From: Thalassotalea sp. 1_MG-2023
GTDB lineage: Bacteria > Pseudomonadota > Gammaproteobacteria > Enterobacterales > Alteromonadaceae
Length of the DNA stretch: 64,000 nt
Assembly (NCBI RefSeq): GCF_030546745.1
Contig: NZ_JAUOPD010000009.1
Coordinates: forward strand, 1-64,000
Direction of reading: 5' to 3'
Position numbers and translations under genes: made by a program
The notes under the pieces: generated by a model
Seen by the model: only the letters and a program-made list of their open reading frames with translations
Databases searched by the model: none
What the model was told of the DNA's origin: nothing
In this document: one piece after another, positions 1-6,495 of the stretch
How the letters are laid out: every line of letters begins with the position of its first letter
How positions within the stretch are numbered: position 1 is the stretch's first letter

Positions 1-70
1 CAAACTAATTATGGCTCTGTCTTTTTAAGTTAACCCACGATGATGGAGGCTAGCCTCGTGGGGAGTCATT

Positions 71-700
71 ATGTCTATATTTCAAAAGGAGAGTTGGGTG
101 ACAAATCAGCCATTAAGTAGTAGTGATCAAAGTAAGATATTGATATTTTCATTGTTGTTAGCGCCTTCTGTCGTATTTGGTGTTGGAGCTATACCGGCTC
201 TCTTTATTATTTTTGGTATATTTATGCTGAAAAAAAATGAAGACTTCTCTCATATTGAAACCGCTGTAAAGAACTCGAAAGCATATATTTCACTCTTATT
301 ATTTGGATGTATTATCGCTACGATATATTTTGGTAGCACATACGGAAATCCAGATCACTATTCCGAATATTCGGGGACATGGATAAACCAAAATGATTTT
401 ATTGTTTCATTAATTTTTACAGGGATAGCCTTAACCTACATAATTTTAATAAGCTTTCTTTTTTTCAAGCCGTTAAACTCCCATAGAGGTTGGGTAGAAG
501 CAAATGGAATTTTCTCTTCAAAAAATAAATCGTCTATTATCAATTCTAAGTCTTCTGATGTAGACATCATAAAAGGTGAAAAACTAAAGCAATACTCTGT
601 GGCGGATGAGCTCACAAAGTGGGCAAAACTCAAAGAAGATGGTCACATCTCTGAAGAGGAATTTAGCGAAGCTAGGACCAAGCTTTTGAAGCGAAATTGA
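71..700 (+). CDS. SHOCT-domain membrane protein, integron cassette gene
   Basis: A 209-residue protein of unknown function. The N-terminal two thirds is hydrophobic, with three or four predicted membrane segments (about residues 23-53, 72-89 and 110-130). A soluble tail follows, and the last 33 residues (VADELTKWAKLKEDGHISEE onward) match the SHOCT pattern, a short C-terminal helical module that often ends membrane or phage-linked proteins. The ATG at 71 is preceded by GGGGAG at good distance, so the start is secure. The next gene begins 3 bases after the stop, suggesting co-translation within one cassette. A hairpin (CCCACGA/TCGTGGG) lies at about 36-62, just upstream. The SHOCT call is by motif recognition; the role of the membrane part is unknown. 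Confidence 0.75.
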   Translation: MSIFQKESWVTNQPLSSSDQSKILIFSLLLAPSVVFGVGAIPALFIIFGIFMLKKNEDFSHIETAVKNSKAYISLLLFGCIIATIYFGSTYGNPDHYSEYSGTWINQNDFIVSLIFTGIALTYIILISFLFFKPLNSHRGWVEANGIFSSKNKSSIINSKSSDVDIIKGEKLKQYSVADELTKWAKLKEDGHISEEEFSEARTKLLKRN

Positions 701-703
701 AAA

Positions 704-1174
704 ATGGATCTTTACAATAAGCAGTTCGAACAGCGTCAAGAAACCTCTGCTTACTGGCACAATAAATCACACGATCTTTTGGTGTCGGCACGCACGCTAT
801 GGAATGCAATGGAAAGCGAGAGAAAACTGGAGACCAATTGTTGGGCGACTTACAAGATGCTAATGGGAATGTCTTTTGAACTTCTTTTTAAGGCTCATTG
901 TGTTGGTTCGGGTACAGAGTTTAAGTCTACACATGACTTAGTAGCTTTGGCTAATATAGCAAACCTACCTATCTCAAAAGAAGAAAAAAAATTATTAAAG
1001 GTGTTGTCTGAATATGTTATTTGGGATGGACGTTACCCTACACCGAAGAAGCCTGAACACTTAAAAGGTCATTGGAAGAATCAAGCTGACTTATTGGATG
1101 ACAAACTGGACTTAGAAAATTTAATGCCACTTTGGCGTCAATTTTCTGATTCATTCATGGAGCACTACAATTGA
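704..1174 (+). CDS. HEPN-like small protein, second gene of the same cassette
   Basis: A 156-residue soluble, mostly helical protein. Its layout resembles HEPN-fold proteins: an N-terminal helix with AYWHNKSHDLLVSA, a central KMLMGMSFELLFKAH helix, a histidine-containing THDLVALA segment, then IWDGRYPTPKK, a WxxRYP-type motif common in small HEPN proteins. HEPN proteins are often RNases in toxin-antitoxin or defence systems, but the canonical R-x4-6-H motif is not obvious here, so nuclease activity is not claimed. The gene starts 3 bases after the upstream membrane-protein gene with only weak ribosome-binding sequence, suggesting translational coupling. Its stop codon lies at the left edge of attC-like site A, the usual place for a cassette gene to end. 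Confidence 0.7.
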   Translation: MDLYNKQFEQRQETSAYWHNKSHDLLVSARTLWNAMESERKLETNCWATYKMLMGMSFELLFKAHCVGSGTEFKSTHDLVALANIANLPISKEEKKLLKVLSEYVIWDGRYPTPKKPEHLKGHWKNQADLLDDKLDLENLMPLWRQFSDSFMEHYN

Positions 1175-1175
1175 A

Positions 1176-1247
1176 ATATAACAAGTTGCTGCACTCGGAA
1201 AAATTACTCGCTGCGCTCCTAAATTTCCGGTGAGCAAAGCGTTAGCT
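1176..1247 (+). repeat. attC-like recombination site A
   Basis: An imperfect inverted repeat begins right after the HEPN stop. The left arm starts TATAAC (1177-1182) and the right arm ends GCGTTAGCT, a GTTRRRY-like end with presumed cut after G1241. Inner arms TTGCTGCACTCGG and CCGGTGAGCAA pair with one unpaired G in the left arm, as expected for the extrahelical base of integron attC sites. The central CTCGCTGCGCTC is itself hairpin-prone. Confidence 0.75.
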
Positions 1248-1268
1248 TTATCAAGGATCGAATCTCAC

Positions 1269-2384
1269 ATGACTAGTGGTTTTTTACATAAACTGTTCGA
1301 TTGGAAAAATTTTGAGTTATTCGTAAAAGATTTATATTCTACGGATGGAAATCTTCTCGTTGAACATGATGTTACCGAAATTGGAAAATCAGGAGCATCA
1401 CGCCAGATTGATGTGAAAGTAACACAAAGAACTGGCTTTCATACATATGTAACTCTCATCGAATGCAAGTTTTGGAAGAAGGCAGTCGAGAGAACAACTG
1501 TAGATATTGTTGCAGCTTCTATAGATGATTTAAATGCATCTAAAGGTGTTATTTTTACGACAAAAGGATATCAACAAGGCGCGGAAACATACGCTAAGTC
1601 TAAAAACATTGATATTTTTGTAGTAAGAGATTTACGAGAAGAGGAATGGGGAGCGCCCGGTAGAAACCTTCAACTTTATTTAAACATAGTTGGCGGGCAA
1701 ATGAGTAAGACTCACTTTCCAAATGCTCAAGCAAAACTGATAGTGCAAGAGCAACCCGACAACATGAATCTTAATATAGAGTTAAGTAAAGACAGTATTG
1801 ATGATGAATCATTGCTTTTATATTCGATTGTTAATGGTGATACCGGAAATAACTTAACAAGGATACTTGCAGAGGTGCATAGCGTTGTAATTAAAAATAT
1901 TAATGCAGCTGTAGGGCAAAATAACGAGCTTTTAAACCAAAAGTTAACCGTAACATCTGACGTACGTTTAGATCTTACTGGTTTTGAGTTTCGCCAATTA
2001 AGAAATAAATATGCGGCCATAGATTTATCTGAAATGACATTAAGCTTCGTCACACAAATTTCTAGAAGTGAGCTAAATATTGATAGAGGAGAGAAACTAG
2101 ATTATGCACTTGTCGTCCAAAACTACGTTAATGAGCAAGCACACTACGTTTCTAAGAAGAATGGCGATCTTGTAATATCAGCATATGATAACGAAACTAG
2201 CGATGTTACAACCTCAAATGATACTTTTATAAATGGTTCTACTGCCAATATTTTTCTTAGTCCATGGGTTGGTGTAGATATTCAATCTAGTACTAGGGTT
2301 GCGAAGTCTAGCTTATTAAACCTAAAAATTAAAAAAGCAGATAACACTCTGGGATTTTGTATTTTTCCTGTGGAGTCAAGATAA
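1269..2384 (+). CDS. Mrr-like restriction endonuclease family protein
   Basis: A 371-residue protein whose N-terminal 130 residues match the Mrr_cat (PD-(D/E)XK) nuclease fold: an early helix, QIDVKV supplying the metal-binding Asp, LIECKFWKK supplying the E-x-K pair, then the GVIFTTKGYQQGAETYAKSK segment typical of the family. Such domains cut DNA, often modified DNA, in type IV restriction. The remaining 240 residues have no recognised domain and may give target or partner recognition. The open frame extends back to a GTG at 1230, but that lies inside attC site A. The ATG at 1269 has AAGGA about 12 bases upstream and is preferred. No methyltransferase is adjacent. It fills one cassette between sites A and B. 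Confidence 0.8.
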   Translation: MTSGFLHKLFDWKNFELFVKDLYSTDGNLLVEHDVTEIGKSGASRQIDVKVTQRTGFHTYVTLIECKFWKKAVERTTVDIVAASIDDLNASKGVIFTTKGYQQGAETYAKSKNIDIFVVRDLREEEWGAPGRNLQLYLNIVGGQMSKTHFPNAQAKLIVQEQPDNMNLNIELSKDSIDDESLLLYSIVNGDTGNNLTRILAEVHSVVIKNINAAVGQNNELLNQKLTVTSDVRLDLTGFEFRQLRNKYAAIDLSEMTLSFVTQISRSELNIDRGEKLDYALVVQNYVNEQAHYVSKKNGDLVISAYDNETSDVTTSNDTFINGSTANIFLSPWVGVDIQSSTRVAKSSLLNLKIKKADNTLGFCIFPVESR

Positions 2385-2483
2385 AGCTAACAAACACTTC
2401 AAACGGTACAAAAACAGTTGGTTAGGTTCCGCTTCGCTGCACATTTTAGCAAGCTATTATCAGCCCCTGAATGGGCGTTGAGG
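2385..2483 (+). repeat. attC-like recombination site B
   Basis: Starts directly after the nuclease stop with AGCTAAC and ends GGGCGTTGAGG. The right part (ATTATCAGCCCCTGAATGGG) strongly resembles the end of Vibrio cholerae repeats (VCR). The middle (GGTTCCGCTTCGCTGC then ATTTTAGCAAGCTATTATC) recurs in sites C, E and F. Inner arms TTCAAACGG and CCCCTGAA pair with an extra base on the left. Confidence 0.8.
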
Positions 2484-2611
2484 CTGTAGAATTTCTCCCA
2501 AAAAGATGTTTTCACGTCTTTTTTTATATATTCTCAATTGTTTGTTTTTTAAGCTTGAAGCAAATTCCTCGTTGTAATCTAATAGATATTATTCACCGAT
2601 AGCAAATTATC

Positions 2612-2809
2612 ATGGCCAATTATAAAGCAGATTTATCCTGTCAAAGTAAGTTCATTCCCATCGACTTCTCACAACAAATAATCCCTGGAACCTTTGAATA
2701 TGCGCTTGCGCATATTGTTGATAATCACCTTGATTTATCTGGCTTCGAACATTGGTATCAAAATGACAATGGCAACTGTATTGCCTTATTCATAATATTG
2801 AAAAGTTAA
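2612..2809 (+). pseudogene. IS1182-family transposase fragment
   Basis: About 55 residues match the N-terminus of IS1182-type transposases: FIPIDFSQQIIPGTFEYALA, then HIVDNHLDLSGFEHWYQND. The family normally continues with a YDP-ILLKI segment and a DDE catalytic domain of several hundred residues, but here the frame runs out after NDNG and the stop follows. The rest of the element is absent, so this is a dead remnant. It lies in the 567-base stretch between site B and the RDD gene. The flanks (2484-2611 and 2810-3050) are AT-rich and show no other gene; insertion-element ends could not be defined by eye. Confidence 0.7.
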
Positions 2810-3050
2810 GAAACCATCTGTATTAGGGATTAAGTGGCCAACATCTCATCATATAAGCCGCTATAACGCCGAATCATCAGGCGCTAATTAATAATTTTAC
2901 TGAATTAACGATGTAAAAATAAAATCGCCAAAAACGTAAAGTTTATTGATTGTTAAAAGAAAATAATCCAGTTAGAGTATTTTGATTAATAAATAATATA
3001 AAAACGAGTTATTCTACAAGCTCGTGATGTACTAAAGGAATCATCAAATA

Positions 3051-3722
3051 ATGGACTATGAACCAGACTTTTCTGAATATTCTTATGACGAGTTACTGGA
3101 TGCTGAAAGGCACATAGATAGAGAAGCCTACCCTGAACGATATGCAACGGTCATCAAACTCTTAAACGACTCAAACCACGTACCTGAAGGAAAGGTTGAG
3201 GCGCAACAGGAAGTTAAAATTGATAAATATTCTACATTCTGGCCTCGTTTTTGGGCTGCAACAATTGACGGGATTTTATTTGCGCTGCTTTTATACATTG
3301 AATGTTTAATATTTGGAATTGAATACAATACTCAGAATAGGTTTCTTCAAGCTTTAAATGGTGTTCAATTCGCAATATACGCTATTTTTATGCACGGTTA
3401 TTTTGGTCAAACGCTTGGTAAAATGTTTATGGAAGTTAAGGTGCTAAATCATGATACTGAAACCGATATTAATGTTAAACAAGCACTGCGAAGAGAGTCG
3501 GTTAATTTGGCGTTAAATATTATTTGGGTGCTAATTATTTTAACAGTTGCAACAATATTAGAAGTCACAGGCACTATTTCTGTCGGGCTGTCATATGCAG
3601 TTATTGGTTTTGGTATCCTAGCTATTGTTTGGATTATATCCGAATTTGTTACCATGCTATTTAATGATAAACGAAGAGCTATTCATGATTATATAGGTAA
3701 AACAGTTGTGGTACGTACATAA
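3051..3722 (+). CDS. RDD family membrane protein
   Basis: A 223-residue protein. Residues 1-60 are acidic and soluble (YDELLDAERHIDREAYPERY). From about residue 63 an RDD domain begins: FWPRFWAATIDGILFALLLY carries the Arg and Asp-Asp-like positions, GYFGQTLGKMFMEVKV is the usual loop, and DKRRAIHDYIGKTVVV is the usual end. Four membrane segments are visible. RDD proteins are small membrane proteins; some have been linked to ion or proton exchange, which cannot be concluded here. AAAGGAATC about 10 bases before ATG 3051 supports the start. Its stop overlaps the left end of attC site C, so it is the functional gene of a cassette that also holds the transposase scrap. Confidence 0.85.
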   Translation: MDYEPDFSEYSYDELLDAERHIDREAYPERYATVIKLLNDSNHVPEGKVEAQQEVKIDKYSTFWPRFWAATIDGILFALLLYIECLIFGIEYNTQNRFLQALNGVQFAIYAIFMHGYFGQTLGKMFMEVKVLNHDTETDINVKQALRRESVNLALNIIWVLIILTVATILEVTGTISVGLSYAVIGFGILAIVWIISEFVTMLFNDKRRAIHDYIGKTVVVRT

Positions 3723-3820
3723 CAAGCCATTACAGTAACGAGACTGCTAACAGCTAGCTCGGTTCCGCTTCGCTGCGTATTTTAGCAAGCTATTATCAGC
3801 CCATTAATTGGGTGATATGC
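3717..3820 (+). repeat. attC-like recombination site C, degenerate right end
   Basis: Starts ACATAAC across the RDD stop. It shares GGTTCCGCTTCGCTGC and ATTTTAGCAAGCTATTATC with site B, then CAGCCCATTAATTGGG. The right end reads GTGATATGC instead of a clean GTTRRRY, so it may recombine poorly. Confidence 0.7.
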
Positions 3821-3835
3821 GTAAATGGAGGAAAC

Positions 3836-4321
3836 ATGGAAAATCAGGGTAAGCTGTTCTTCTTCTGTGGCAAGATGGGAGCAGGAAAATCGACTAAATC
3901 TATGGTTGTGGCTGCTGAAAACAATGCAATCCTAATTTCAGAAGACGATTGGTTGTCAGCTCATTATCCTTCTCAAATTCAAACATTTGACGATTACATT
4001 AAGTACTCAAATCTCATTAAGCCTTTCGTTAAAAGCCATGTTCAAAGTTTGTTGAATGTTGGGGTTAACGTGGTCATGGATTTTCCAGCTAATACTATTA
4101 AGCAAAGAGCTTGGTTCGTTTCACTGTGCGTTGAAGTAGATAGTAAGCATGAGCTATGGTATTTAGACTTAACAGATGAGCAATGTTTATTCCAAATTGC
4201 TAAACGCCGAGTTGAACAACCTGAAAGAGCTATGTTTGACACAGAGGCCGTATTTCATCATGTGACTCAGTATTTTGAAGCTCCATCATCGAGTGAAAAC
4301 CTCAGTCTGGTACGTGTGTGA
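3836..4321 (+). CDS. AAA family P-loop kinase-like protein
   Basis: A 161-residue protein with a Walker A motif GKMGAGKST near its N-terminus, then ISEDDWLSAHYP, the region that holds substrate-binding acidic residues in AAA_33/zeta-toxin-like kinases. It continues with VVMDFPANTIKQRAWF and a lid-like AKRRVEQPERAMF. The family includes small-molecule and nucleotide kinases and antibiotic-modifying phosphotransferases; the substrate is unknown. An upstream GTG at 3812 is in frame but lies in attC site C. The ATG at 3836 is preceded by a perfect GGAGG and is clearly the start. Similar small ATPases are frequent integron cargo. Its stop is 6 bases before site D. Confidence 0.8.
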   Translation: MENQGKLFFFCGKMGAGKSTKSMVVAAENNAILISEDDWLSAHYPSQIQTFDDYIKYSNLIKPFVKSHVQSLLNVGVNVVMDFPANTIKQRAWFVSLCVEVDSKHELWYLDLTDEQCLFQIAKRRVEQPERAMFDTEAVFHHVTQYFEAPSSSENLSLVRV

Positions 4322-4327
4322 TAATAC

Positions 4328-4424
4328 GTATAACAAGAACATTAAACAAAATTTACTATTGGCTGTTTTTCGTTCCTCAAACATTTTAGCCAACTATAAT
4401 TTTCAACTTATGTACGCGTTATAT
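4328..4424 (+). repeat. attC-like recombination site D
   Basis: Begins GTATAAC and ends GCGTTATAT, so the outer ends are complementary. The inner arms (ACATTAAACAAAATT and AATTTTCAACTTATGT) pair with an extra base. The centre keeps ATTTTAGCCAACTATAAT, related to the other sites, but the TTCGCT segment differs. Confidence 0.75.
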
Positions 4425-4427
4425 TTT

Positions 4428-4721
4428 TCAGAGAGCGCGGTTAACATCCATACTTTTGTGTAATAGTCTTACAATCAGAATTTGGTTTTTTTTGTGCTCT
4501 TTATAATAAATTACATGACTACCTTGAGGCTGTTTTCGATAACCTTCTCTTATATAATCGCAATTAAACCCTAACATCGTTTCATCTGCTAATTGATGGA
4601 AAGTATGATCTAACAGTTTTAAATAATCATTTCTTTGCGCCGTTCCCCAAGTTAATTGAGTATATTTAGCTATTTTAATTAAATCGCTTTTTGCTTTACC
4701 TGATAATTCAAGTTTCGACAT
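4428..4721 (-). CDS. parE: ParE/RelE superfamily toxin
   Basis: A 97-residue protein with the ParE signature: N-terminal SGKAKSDLIKIAKYTQLTWG, central YIREGYRKQPQGSHVIYYKE, and a C-terminal ILIVRLLHKSMDVNRAL, close to the HxRMD end of ParE1 proteins. ParE toxins typically inhibit DNA gyrase. Its ATG overlaps the antitoxin stop by one base, so the pair is co-translated. The gene is reversed relative to the other cassettes and its stop lies 3 bases beyond site D. Reversed toxin-antitoxin cassettes with their own promoter are well known in large chromosomal integrons, where they are thought to stabilise the array. Confidence 0.88.
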   Translation of the reverse strand: MSKLELSGKAKSDLIKIAKYTQLTWGTAQRNDYLKLLDHTFHQLADETMLGFNCDYIREGYRKQPQGSHVIYYKEHKKNQILIVRLLHKSMDVNRAL

Positions 4722-4960
4722 TATTGGTTATCTTTGTCCAACTCTGAGATCAAAGAATCATATGAATAATTAGTAATACCACTGTCTTCACCTTCAACAA
4801 GCATATTACGTAAATTAAGTATTTTTGTTTCCTGATCTTCCAGTGCTCTTAAACCAGCACGAACCACTTCACTTGCAGAGCCATAACGACCAGAGTTAAG
4901 TTGCTGATTTATAAATTGATCAAAATGCTCGCCTAATGTTACGCTCGTATTCTTAGCCAT
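4721..4960 (-). CDS. parD: ParD-type antitoxin
   Basis: A 79-residue protein. Residues 1-45 form a ribbon-helix-helix DNA-binding region: MAKNTSVTLGEHFDQFINQQ, then SGRYGSASEVVRAGLRALED, the ParD/CopG signature. The C-terminal tail is acidic and would bind the toxin. The frame continues upstream to 5020, but the conserved family start MAKN is at 4960, so that ATG is chosen. It is the first gene of the pair and probably represses its own promoter, which should lie at 4961-5040. Confidence 0.88.
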   Translation of the reverse strand: MAKNTSVTLGEHFDQFINQQLNSGRYGSASEVVRAGLRALEDQETKILNLRNMLVEGEDSGITNYSYDSLISELDKDNQ

Positions 4961-5044
4961 AATGAAATCCATAAGTACCAATATATATGTGATTATGGTA
5001 TATAAAATATAGCAAGGCAATAAATTAAGACACGAAAAACACTT

Positions 5045-5098
5045 AGCGACACTGTTTTAGCAAGCTATTATCAACCCCTGAATGGGACGTAATATACA
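5045..5098 (+). repeat. attC-like recombination site E, partial or degenerate
   Basis: Only the right half is clear: TTTTAGCAAGCTATTATC, then AACCCCTGAATGGGACGTAAT, near-identical to site B. The left arm cannot be recognised between the parD start and 5045, and the end reads ACGTAATATAC instead of GCGTTA. It may be decayed. Confidence 0.6.
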
Positions 5099-5130
5099 AT
5101 TGGATTTATGAATATTATTCAAAGGGGCGT

Positions 5131-5601
5131 ATGGAAAATTTAGTTGTAATAAGGGAAGCGCAGAAAAGTGATCACCCATTTATTTTTGAGCTTTCACCTT
5201 ACTTAGCTGAAGTCGCTCAGTTAGATTGGCATAGTGATGAAGCTATTCAAAAAATGCAAGATGATTACATTTCTAAAATGCTTGAAGAAACTCCAAAACC
5301 AAATATTACCTTTATCGCTGAGGTCAATAATATTTCATTGGGTTTTATTCATGTACGCACATGTGAAGATGGAATTTCAGGTGAAACTTGTGGAACCATA
5401 CCGCTTCTTGCAGTATCACCTAAATCTCAAGGTTTGGGTTTAGGTAAATTATTAATTGAGCATGGTGAAAAGTGGGCTAAACACTTAGGATGCAGGCTGT
5501 TGCATTTAGAGGTCTTCGCAAATAATAAAAGAGCAGATCTTTTCTATCAAAATATTGGGTTTAAACCTGAAGTTGTTCACATGATAAAAGAAATAGAGTA
5601 A
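5131..5601 (+). CDS. GNAT family N-acetyltransferase (cassette)
   Basis: A 156-residue single-domain GNAT protein. The acetyl-CoA loop is LLAVSPKSQGLGLGKLLIEH, a Q/R-x-x-G-x-G/A type motif, followed by LHLEVFANNKRADLFYQNIG, the family's last strand and helix. These enzymes transfer acetyl from acetyl-CoA to an amine; the substrate is not predictable. AGGGG upstream of ATG 5131 supports the start. It is the only gene between sites E and F. GNAT genes are common integron cargo. Confidence 0.85.
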   Translation: MENLVVIREAQKSDHPFIFELSPYLAEVAQLDWHSDEAIQKMQDDYISKMLEETPKPNITFIAEVNNISLGFIHVRTCEDGISGETCGTIPLLAVSPKSQGLGLGKLLIEHGEKWAKHLGCRLLHLEVFANNKRADLFYQNIGFKPEVVHMIKEIE

Positions 5602-5606
5602 TTTTC

Positions 5607-5703
5607 AGAAAACAAGCACTTAAAAGGAACAAACAGTAGGTTAGAAGCCGTTTCGCTACACATTTTAGTTAAGAATAATTAGCCTGTAATTTAAGCGTTA
5701 GGG
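5607..5703 (+). repeat. attC-like recombination site F
   Basis: Aligns along its length with site B: shared ACAAACAGT, GGTTAG, TTCGCT, CACATTTTAG and a GCGTTAGGG end. The left end AGAAAAC and the lost CCCCTGAATGGG core show decay. It is the last clear repeat of the array. Confidence 0.65.
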
Positions 5704-5728
5704 CTATCTGTCAATTTTAGGATAAATT

Positions 5729-6262
5729 ATGGATAATAGAGATAAATTAATACGTTTTACTAAAAAAGGAATTGGATTTCCTCTGGCAGGCTTGCTTGTT
5801 ATTTCCATTCTTACGCTATTCATTAATGTGCTTCCACAGAGACAAGCTTTAATTTGGAGTATTATTGCAACGGGCAGTACTTTTCCTTTAGCCTTTTTCA
5901 TCTCAAAGATATTCGATGTTAATCCATTTGCTAAATTACCACCGTTAACTGATTTAGGAGCTATTTTAGCGTTCGCTCAATTCCTATATTGGCCGGTTCT
6001 TATCATGGTTTTTCAACTCATTCCTAATTGGTTTCCTTTTGTTTTTTCGGTGCTTTTTGGATCTCATTTTATTCCTTATGGTTGGCTATATAAAAGTACC
6101 GGATATTATTTTATAGGGTTTAGTATGCCTATTGTTGGATGCATTATCGCTTTCGGAGGTAGTGAATTTTCATACGCTTATACATTTGCTGCACTTATTC
6201 CAATTTATGCAATAACATGCGGCTTACTTTTGAAAGAAATTCAACTTCAAAAGAAAGAGTAA
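5729..6262 (+). CDS. Small multi-pass membrane protein, possibly DUF7010-like
   Basis: A 177-residue protein with about five hydrophobic helices (residues 15-35, 40-60, 70-115, 125-145, 150-168) and a charged C-terminus ending QLQKKE. It begins MDNRDKLIRFTKKGIGFPLA. The layout resembles the DUF7010 membrane family, but this is from memory and weak. It follows site F, so it may be the last cassette. No convincing attC follows it: 6265-6330 holds only a short ATGACA/TGTCAT hairpin, so it could instead be resident chromosome at the array edge. Function unknown. Confidence 0.65.
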   Translation: MDNRDKLIRFTKKGIGFPLAGLLVISILTLFINVLPQRQALIWSIIATGSTFPLAFFISKIFDVNPFAKLPPLTDLGAILAFAQFLYWPVLIMVFQLIPNWFPFVFSVLFGSHFIPYGWLYKSTGYYFIGFSMPIVGCIIAFGGSEFSYAYTFAALIPIYAITCGLLLKEIQLQKKE

Positions 6263-6495
6263 AATAACCCATACAAATGCCTATGACAGCAATATGTCAT
6301 GTCTACGACTTCCTTTGACGGACGTTTACTGGTTTTATTGCTTGTTACGCTTTTTCTATAAAATTAATCGTACAGCATCGGTATTGTTATCTACTCCGTT
6401 CTTTGTCGTGAATCCTTCATAAACTCGTCATGTAATTGTCAATCAATGCTTCTACTCTACACGTTGTTTTTAATGTGAAATTTGAAGGAAGTAAT

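Noticed and set aside
1-70. Partial attC or attI at the left edge
   Set aside because: There is a hairpin (CCCACGA/TCGTGGG), but it lacks the core motifs of sites A-F, so it is only noted as a hairpin.
4275-4463. 62-codon frame over attC site D
   Set aside because: It overlaps the end of the P-loop kinase gene and the attC repeat and resembles no protein; a shadow frame.
6265-6340. Possible seventh attC after the 5729 gene
   Set aside because: Only a short inner hairpin is present; the outer ends do not pair convincingly and the shared core sequence is missing.
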